From Ahaetulla prasina (Eukaryota; Chordata; Lepidosauria; Squamata; Colubridae), in assembly GCF_028640845.1 (NCBI RefSeq), contig NC_080542.1, forward strand, positions 60,303,064 to 60,367,063: DNA of 64,000 nucleotides, written 5' to 3'. Made by a program: the position numbers and the translations under genes. The notes under the pieces were generated by a model. It was given only the letters and a program-made list of their open reading frames with translations, was not told where the DNA came from and did no database searches. Below, in pieces: positions 57,653 to 64,000 of the stretch (positions are counted from its first letter, which is position 1; the number at the start of each line of letters is the position of its first letter).

Positions 57653-60152
57653 ATAATATTTGCAAGTGGCTTGCAGTAACATAAGGATTAGGAAGTAGTA
57701 GGTATAACATGTTTGGTACTTTGGGAATCTCTTTTTTTTATCTCTCTGATTCCCTGTGGTGGAAAACTTTATTCATATGTAATTTATGATGGAAAATGTG
57801 AGCAGCAATTGATTTTATTAGATTATATCTAGATGTAGGGTATAATCTGTTGGTTACTTTAAAGTTCTGTAAAGTTCTGTTTTTTGCTGCATTAAGTTTA
57901 TCTGATCACCCTTCTGAAATGGATTCCATTAAGGGAAAGAAGGGGACTTAAAAGGAGGCTACTTATGTTTGCTGCTGCTAATTAGCAGATTTTTCAGAAA
58001 ACACATTTGTTCTTTAGCTGCCCACAGCAATGACTATACATAATGCATGTATTTCATTGAAGCAGCTGAACCTGTCTTACTTGGATTGTAACCACTTGAG
58101 TATGAAAAATTCTACCTTTAGACTCTGGAAAATAAAATGCCCAAGATCCTGGTTTTAAAGAGAGGCTAAACAATGTATACACAAAACTTTGAGGTCCACT
58201 TTTATTTATAAGCTAGAGTGGTTTTTTTTGTGGGGGGGATATGTAGGAATTTTATGAAGTGAGATCACTTTTTAGAGTTCCTTTAATAAGGACTTCCCTT
58301 CCCCCTTCTGAAAGAGCTGGCTCATCCTGCTTGTCAAAAGATGCTGTTTCCTGAATGAACCAGCTTTGAGTCGTGCTTTTTTCCTTCATATTTAAATTTT
58401 AACTCCTCCCTAATCTTGCTTTTCCATGCTACTCTGTGCTGCTGATTCAAAAGTGAGCGGAGAATTGGTATTACATTAATACTACACTGTGGAGTCCTTT
58501 TCTTAAATATACAGCATAACACAAGAATGGACAAATGAAGCTTTTCAATTTACGATAGTTCCTCAGCTCTCTTCGAAAGCCTCTATTACGCTTCAGAGAC
58601 ACAGAGAGGGGGGGGAACCATCCTGCCTGTTTTGTGTGTGTGTGTGAGTGTGAGAAATAGTAGCATTAAAAGCTTTGGAGAAGTTCAAGGGCTTAACTGC
58701 AAACAAATGACATCAGCTGCTTCCACAAGGTGGGGAATGGCGAGAGATTTGGCAAACAGACCAGCAGTTCAAGGAGCCCGTCGGGTTTGGGCTGCAGAGT
58801 TTGGCTCTTTTAAACTTCGGTGATCCTGGTGAACGATTTCTGGGCTGTGTGCTATTCTTTTTTAAAATGCATGTGGGTGGTCATAAAGGAAGAAAATTCT
58901 TCCTGGGGTCATAATTTGGATGTCTGCGAGTTCTGTGGAAATGATTACATCAGTCACAAAAAGGGCTAGGATTGGTCTGTACAGTGTGGTTTGATTCACT
59001 ACCTAAAAGATTGTGTGTAACCCTTTGAGGGAATTCTGCTTCCTCCAGAAAATGGTGCACACACCATCAGGACTTGCTGACACTGAAATAACCATTGAAA
59101 TAACCTGAGTTGCTTGAGCTTGTAATTTCAAAGGGCTGGAAGGGGCAGAGAACAATCTTTCTGAACAAGAAATCTATATTTTAAAATGCCTTCTTGTTCT
59201 CCTGACTGCTGCTTTGTGCATACTGGTGAGGTAAAATGCTTTCTTTTCCTCTCTCTCCTTCCCCAAATCAGAATATAAAGTTAACACAGGGTTAAATCTG
59301 TATTAAATCTTAATCTAAGGTTAAACTAGTGAATGGGATACTTTTTGTAGTATTAATAAATAATACTATTTATTGTTACTGATTAAGATAATAGTAATTA
59401 GTAACGGGAATTATCTATTTAATGAAGATTCACAGGTTGCCAGCAGACTTCAGTCTCATCTTAATTAGTGATTAAAGATAATACATTTATTTTTATTCTA
59501 GTCTCAATTATTAGTGTATTTAATGGCAAGAAAGGATGGGATTTTGTGATACGAGCATGGAAGAAGTGTAATTTGTGCTTGCAACTGTTTTAAATTCAGT
59601 TCCAAATTAGACAAACTTAATACTAATCAAGAGAGTTGTACTTTAATTGATTTTTTTATTTCATGTTTTTGAGGGCAAAAAAATCTTGAAGTGGAGAATA
59701 TGTGATTAATCTTGCTACCTCCCTACCTCTGCCAATTGTTTGAATCCCTAGTATTAAGGATTTAATATTTATATTAACACTTAATGTTCATATTAACATA
59801 GTTGCAAGAACTCATTTAATATTCATATTAATATAGTTGTAAGAACTCATTTTTCTGAGACTCCTAGCTTGTTAGTTTTCTAAAAAAGGTACAAAGATAC
59901 ATTGTATGTAATGTGTGTTTTTTATAGCTTTTCTTCCTATGGCCCCAAAATTAGATAAATTATTCAGATAGACTTAACCTGAACAATGCCTAGGAGGTAG
60001 CATTTTATTGCATCAGAGTATATATAGGTTCATTATCCTACCCCACAATGTGCCCAATATCAATTATGTATAGTATTTGGTTTTTTTTCTTTTAATGTTT
60101 TTTGGAATATAGTGCTGCTATCAATAAAGTGTATCATTTTTTTGTATTGCAG
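57653..60152. other. Intron stretch with a short tandem repeat
   Basis: No gene. 59781-59850 is a 35-bp unit repeated twice (TTAAT-TTCATATTAA-ATAGTTG-AAGAACTCAT). 58560-58850 is GC-richer with CpGs and may be regulatory. The rest is unassigned. Confidence 0.45.
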
Positions 60153-60309
60153 GATATAAAAGTTTTTAGTGAAGATGGGACTTGCAAGGTAGTTGAGATC
60201 TTAGCAGATACAACAGCCCGGGACCTCTGCCAGTTGCTCGTTTACAAAAGTCATTGTGTGGATGACAACAGCTGGGCCTTAGTGGAGCATCACCCTCTCA
60301 TAGGATTAG
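60153..60309 (+). CDS. GRB10: GRB10 coding exon, Ras-associating domain (157 bp)
   Basis: The acceptor is TTTTTGTATTGCAG and the donor TTAG/GTATGA. It enters in phase 0 and leaves in phase 1. The product starts [20 protein letters not shown], then [20 protein letters not shown] and [12 protein letters not shown]. This is the first and larger part of the Ras-associating domain, which in the GRB7 family packs against the PH domain and can bind Ras-type GTPases. Sequence identity to mammalian GRB10 is very high across this exon. The next exon is outside the window. Confidence 0.98.
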
Positions 60310-62807
60310 GTATGAAGGAATACAGAAAGGAAATTATATTAAAAACCTGAATTTCCAATAATAATGAAATAGATTAGCTTTGTTGGGGTAATCTACTTAT
60401 TATATGAATTATCATCGTAATATATAATATAATTATACACATTTATATTATACTTGTATATGATTATATGAAAAGAATTCCTACCAGTAAAAATACAATA
60501 AATATATAAACATTTAACAGGCATTAAGTTACTTAGGAGATGTGTGTTTCACAAATAACAAGACTGCTACAATATAATCATATTGATACATGCATGACAG
60601 TTCTAGCAGACACACTTTATGGACATATATGTGCAGTTAAATATTTGGATTTGTATGCTGCCAATCTTTTAAATGGAAATAAGCACTGTATATCTGAGTT
60701 CTTCCATGACATTAATGGAAATTTGATCATATATTGTAATATATACACTTCTGCTTGATGACTTATTTTGGGGGGAGGCATATTGCAGCAGTGTGTGGGT
60801 TTCTATTTCAATATATAGCAGAGTAAGATTTCCATGTAAACCAATAACTAGTGGAAATAACTTGGTTGTTTGACCATACCACATCATTAAAATCCACTTA
60901 AGACTAGTCCGACACTAGCTAGGATTGTGCTTCCTTACAATTAATTTTATGGAACTGGAAATGGTGGTAGATTTCATGTTGCATTATATGGGGATCTTGC
61001 ATAGATTTGGAATCTGCTTTTAAGCAGCTATTCTTGCATGTAGTAAAATTAAGGTACCATGGTTACAGGAAGAAATCAACAATTAAGAAGAATAATTTTA
61101 ATGCCTAATAGTTGGAAAATACCTTAGTGATCGATTTCCTTCCTTCCTTCCTTCCTTCCTTCCTTCCTTCCTTCCTTCCTTCCTTCCTTCCTTCCTTCCT
61201 TCCTTCCTTCCTTCCTCTTTTCTTTTCTTTTCTTTTCTTTTCTTTTTTTTTCTTTTCTTCAAATGCAGCAGTGGTGAACTGCTATTTGATAAAAATGCAT
61301 AGTAGGACTTTTAGAAAGATCCTGTAAACTGGATGTACCCTGCACTAGATCCTGATAAAGTGAATATGAGAATAATTGTTGCACTGATAATATTTTTCTC
61401 TTTCAGTCTCTCTCAAATTAAAATTGGTTTTAAAATTCAAGGTTACTTTTCAAGTCTTACCATTCAAAATTACCAAGGCATTGGTCAAACTGAAGCTTTG
61501 ATCCTTTGTATTCAATATTTTTTTCCAGATTCATCCAGTGATGCACTAATTCAATTTTTGTGACATCACAGTAGTTTCCATGGTGATTAATAGTATCAGA
61601 TTCTATAGTGTGATATTTTGAATGAATCCTAGAAATAATTGATTAGGAAATCAAAAGCTTTTATTTATTCAACAATAACTTTGTATTTAGCAATTATTTG
61701 TATTTTAGTCTCTGTCAACTATATCCTCAATTTTTTTGAAGTCTCTGATCATAGCAAAGCTGTACAAATTCAAGTTCCATTTTCTATTTAATCATAGCAT
61801 GATACTCAAAATGAGTTATTGTGGATTATTGAGTCAGGCTTCATAATCTATGGTTTGAAGTTGGATGTTTTAATAAACCATACTTAAACTCATTCTTGGT
61901 TTTTCAAAAATTGTGCCTGCTACTAATTTGTAGTTAGCTAAACAATGTTCGTAAAAACTTCTGGTCTGCTGTTCTGGTTTCACTATAAGAAAGTAAAAGG
62001 TCAACTTGACATCATGTTTGGTTGTAATACCAAACACCACTTTAGTACTGTACATATGTTAACATCAAAGCTGTTTGTTGTGAGTCGCCCTAAGATCATT
62101 TTGATAAGATTTGCATACGTGTAATAATTTAACATGTTCAAAGAACATAAAACATTTATCCGGGAAAATCCTAAACCTATAATATAACATTACTAAGTTT
62201 TTGTTACAGATGGGAAGTCTAAGGCTAAAATACAATGACTTGCTTGGGTCCATTTAATGAATTCACTAGAATCAAGTTTTGAACTGAGGATTTCCTTAAT
62301 TGCTATTCTGCATTATCTGTCACACCTTTTAAAAAAAGGTATAAAATTTGTGTCCCAGCGTAAAAGAATGAAACTCAAGTTGTCCTTATTCTGGTGTAAG
62401 AATCGCAACAGTTCAAATTCCAGAGATCCCCAGGCAGCATGGCTATTGCTGTGAATTCTGGCAAACTTGAATTAATTTGGCTGGGGGATTCATTCCCTTT
62501 CCTGAGGGAAGCTGTGTGACATATTAATTCACTTTCTTTTGTCTTCCACCACAACTAGTTTATTTTTTTTTTAGATGCCACTTTATGAACCTGAGTTGTC
62601 TTCCACTTCATATCACTGTAAATCTCACACTAGTTTTATTCAGCCTCTGGGAAGGAATGGGTTTAAAAAGTAGTTTCCAACCCCAAAGATACATAAATTA
62701 TTGCGCACTTTTGAGTACCAACCTCACATATTTTTCATAATAGGTCTGGAACTCTTCCATATGTTCTAGAATATTTTGTCCAGTTCTGATTGATGCAGTT
62801 AAAAAAA
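60310..62807. other. Intron stretch with a pyrimidine microsatellite
   Basis: No gene. The long (TTCC)n and (TTTTC)n run is listed separately. The rest is AT-rich and unassigned. Confidence 0.5.
61133..61260. repeat. (TTCC)n then (TTTTC)n microsatellite
   Basis: About 80 bp of TTCC passing into TTTTC repeats, all pyrimidine on the + strand. Confidence 0.97.
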
Positions 62808-63210
62808 AGTCCTTGTTGAGCAACCACTTGTTCAGTGGCTGTTCAAAGTTACAATGATGGTGAATGATGGGCAACTAATGACCATTTCTCATAGTTGTAG
62901 TTGTTGAATCTTCTCTGCGGTGGCATGACTGCAATTTAGGAGTTTGAAAACCTGTTTTCAATTACAACATTCACAGAATCCCGCTGTTATTGGTTTTCAT
63001 TTACAATCTTCACTGCCAGTTTCTGAAAAGCAAAGTGAATGGGAAAGTTGGCAGGTTACAAATGGCGATCACATGACCATAGGATGTTGCAACTGTGCAT
63101 GATTTGCATAACATGGCCATCGTAAGTCAGTGTAGTCACATGATATTATATTTGATGACCTTGCAACAGTTGCTGTTCCCAGTTATCATCATTAAATGAG
63201 AACTACCTTT
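62808..63210. mobile_element. Squamate MITE, third copy (degraded)
   Basis: It begins AAGTCCTTGTTGAGCAACCACTTG and contains GGCGATCACATGACCATAGGATG. It ends ATCATTAAATGAGAACTACCTTTA, the counterpart of the other copies' termini. Confidence 0.55.
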
Positions 63211-63404
63211 ACTTTATTTTCAGAGATACATTGCAATGTTTTTTTGTTTTAGTCTTTAGAGACAAGTGGATTAGCATAGGCTAGTGTAATAGGGGTTTTG
63301 AGTCTAATTTTTGGATTTTTTTAAAAATGTGTAAGCCACATAGTAAGCTGCAGTCATATAATTGTGATATCCAATGTTCTGTGCCAATATTGAACATAGA
63401 ACAT

Positions 63405-63905
63405 AGAATAATAGAGTTGGAGATCTTCTAGTCCAACTCACTGCTCAAGCAGGAGACCCTATATCCATGATGGCGAACTTATGCGTGTGAAAGATGGCAC
63501 ACAGAACCCACTCGGTGGGCACGTGCACCATCAGCTGCTCTCCTGGTTTTGCCAGCTGATCTTCACAGGCACCAGAGCTCCAAAACCAGGCTGTTTTTTG
63601 GGCTTTTTTCCGAACCATTTTCTGGGCTGTTTTTAGGCCATTTTTGGCCCGAAAAATAGCCCGAAAACAGCCTGAAAATGGGCAAAAAAATCTGTCTGAT
63701 AATGGCCCAATAAACGGCCTGAAAACAGGCATGCGCGCTCCAGCCAGCTGGCTTCAGGTTTCCGGCGCTCCAGCATGTGCGTATGCACGCACATGCATGC
63801 GCATCCCGGTTTAGGCACTGGTTGTCTAATCTCCTTCTGAAAGCCTCCAGTGATGGAGCATCCACAACTTCTGAAGGCAAGATATTCCATTGGTTGATTG
63901 CTTGG
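63405..63905 (-). mobile_element. CR1/L3 3' end, antisense, split by a hAT element
   Basis: The left part GAATAATAGAGTTGGAGATC...CAAGCAGGAGACCCTATATC and the right part GGTTGTCTAATCTCCTTCTGAAAG...TTCTGAAGGCAAGATATTCC are parts of the same CR1/L3 3' end as at 18885-19064. Confidence 0.88.
63468..63814. mobile_element. hAT-like element, related to 11002-11471
   Basis: It begins CATGATGGCGAACTTATG, and its right end GCATCCCGGTTTAGGCACTG is close to the family's end. The interior has GCCCGAAAA inverted and direct repeats (63595-63725). No matching target duplication was found, so the right boundary is approximate. Confidence 0.6.
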
Positions 63906-64000
63906 AAGATACATAGCTGGTGCCAGAGATATGTTAAGTTGTGTTAGATAAACAAGTGGTGTATCTTCTGCTATCTGCCATAGAAACTTGAGTTGTACTA
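63902..64000. repeat. Dispersed repeat, copy 2
   Basis: It matches 18495-18590 in the same orientation and is cut by the window edge. Confidence 0.6.

Noticed and set aside
60153..60309. GRB14 or GRB7 instead of GRB10
   Set aside because: The Ras-associating exon and the MALAGCPDSFLHHPY start match GRB10 much better than my knowledge of the paralogues.
61112..61327. Frame of repeated PSFL units
   Set aside because: It is translation of the (TTCC)n microsatellite.

Overview
The window is vertebrate DNA from a squamate reptile, very probably a snake. The evidence is two Sauria-type tRNA SINEs, CR1/L3, L2, L1 and RTE/BovB-like LINEs, long tetranucleotide microsatellites including a Bkm-like (GATA)n/(GACA)n block, and a dense population of hAT and Tc1/mariner-like non-autonomous DNA transposons. 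Nothing in it looks bacterial or like an operon.

The only host gene I can support is the 5' half of GRB10 (growth factor receptor-bound adaptor), on the + strand from about 17.4 kb to beyond the right edge. Five exons are visible: 17417-17514 (5'UTR plus start codon), 29120-29216, 45925-46129, 49177-49318 and 60153-60309. All have AG/GT borders, and their reading phases join exactly (0, 1, 2, 0, 1). Together they give 217 codons plus one base: the N-terminal tail, the conserved proline-rich motif and most of the Ras-associating domain. The PH, BPS and SH2 exons must lie to the right.

Region by region: 1-2.9 kb is a decayed Ty3/Gypsy element on the - strand. 3.9-6.6 kb is an old antisense CR1/L3 carrying a younger sense CR1/L3 and a hAT MITE. 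6.6-8.4 kb holds a second Gypsy fragment, a hAT fragment and a Sauria SINE split by an L1. 10.5-17.2 kb holds CR1, hAT and L1 remnants, including a 1.74 kb hAT element with an internal foldback. 17.4-29.2 kb covers GRB10 exons and an intron with RTE, CR1 and L2 LINEs and the Bkm-like block. 28.1-29.6 kb packs a mariner MITE, a solo LTR, a GRB10 exon and a hAT MITE into 1.4 kb. 30.8-37.2 kb holds CR1, L1, a probable Penelope-like fragment, an LTR-like sequence, a SINE and a mariner MITE. 38.4-42.4 kb is a nearly complete antisense L2-clade LINE split by a second solo LTR. 42.7-45.7 kb is a CR1/L3 with three nested insertions. 46-64 kb is GRB10 intron with further hAT, MITE and LINE pieces.

The points I would look at first are: a reading frame kept open through the U3 region of two diverged solo LTRs, whose length differences are multiples of three; a hAT element built from alternating palindromes; a hAT element carrying coding-like foreign sequence; the Bkm-like repeat set between 70-bp inverted arms; and the enclosure of one GRB10 exon by two transposons less than 90 bp away. 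All identifications come from reading the sequence and from remembered family features; no database search was run.
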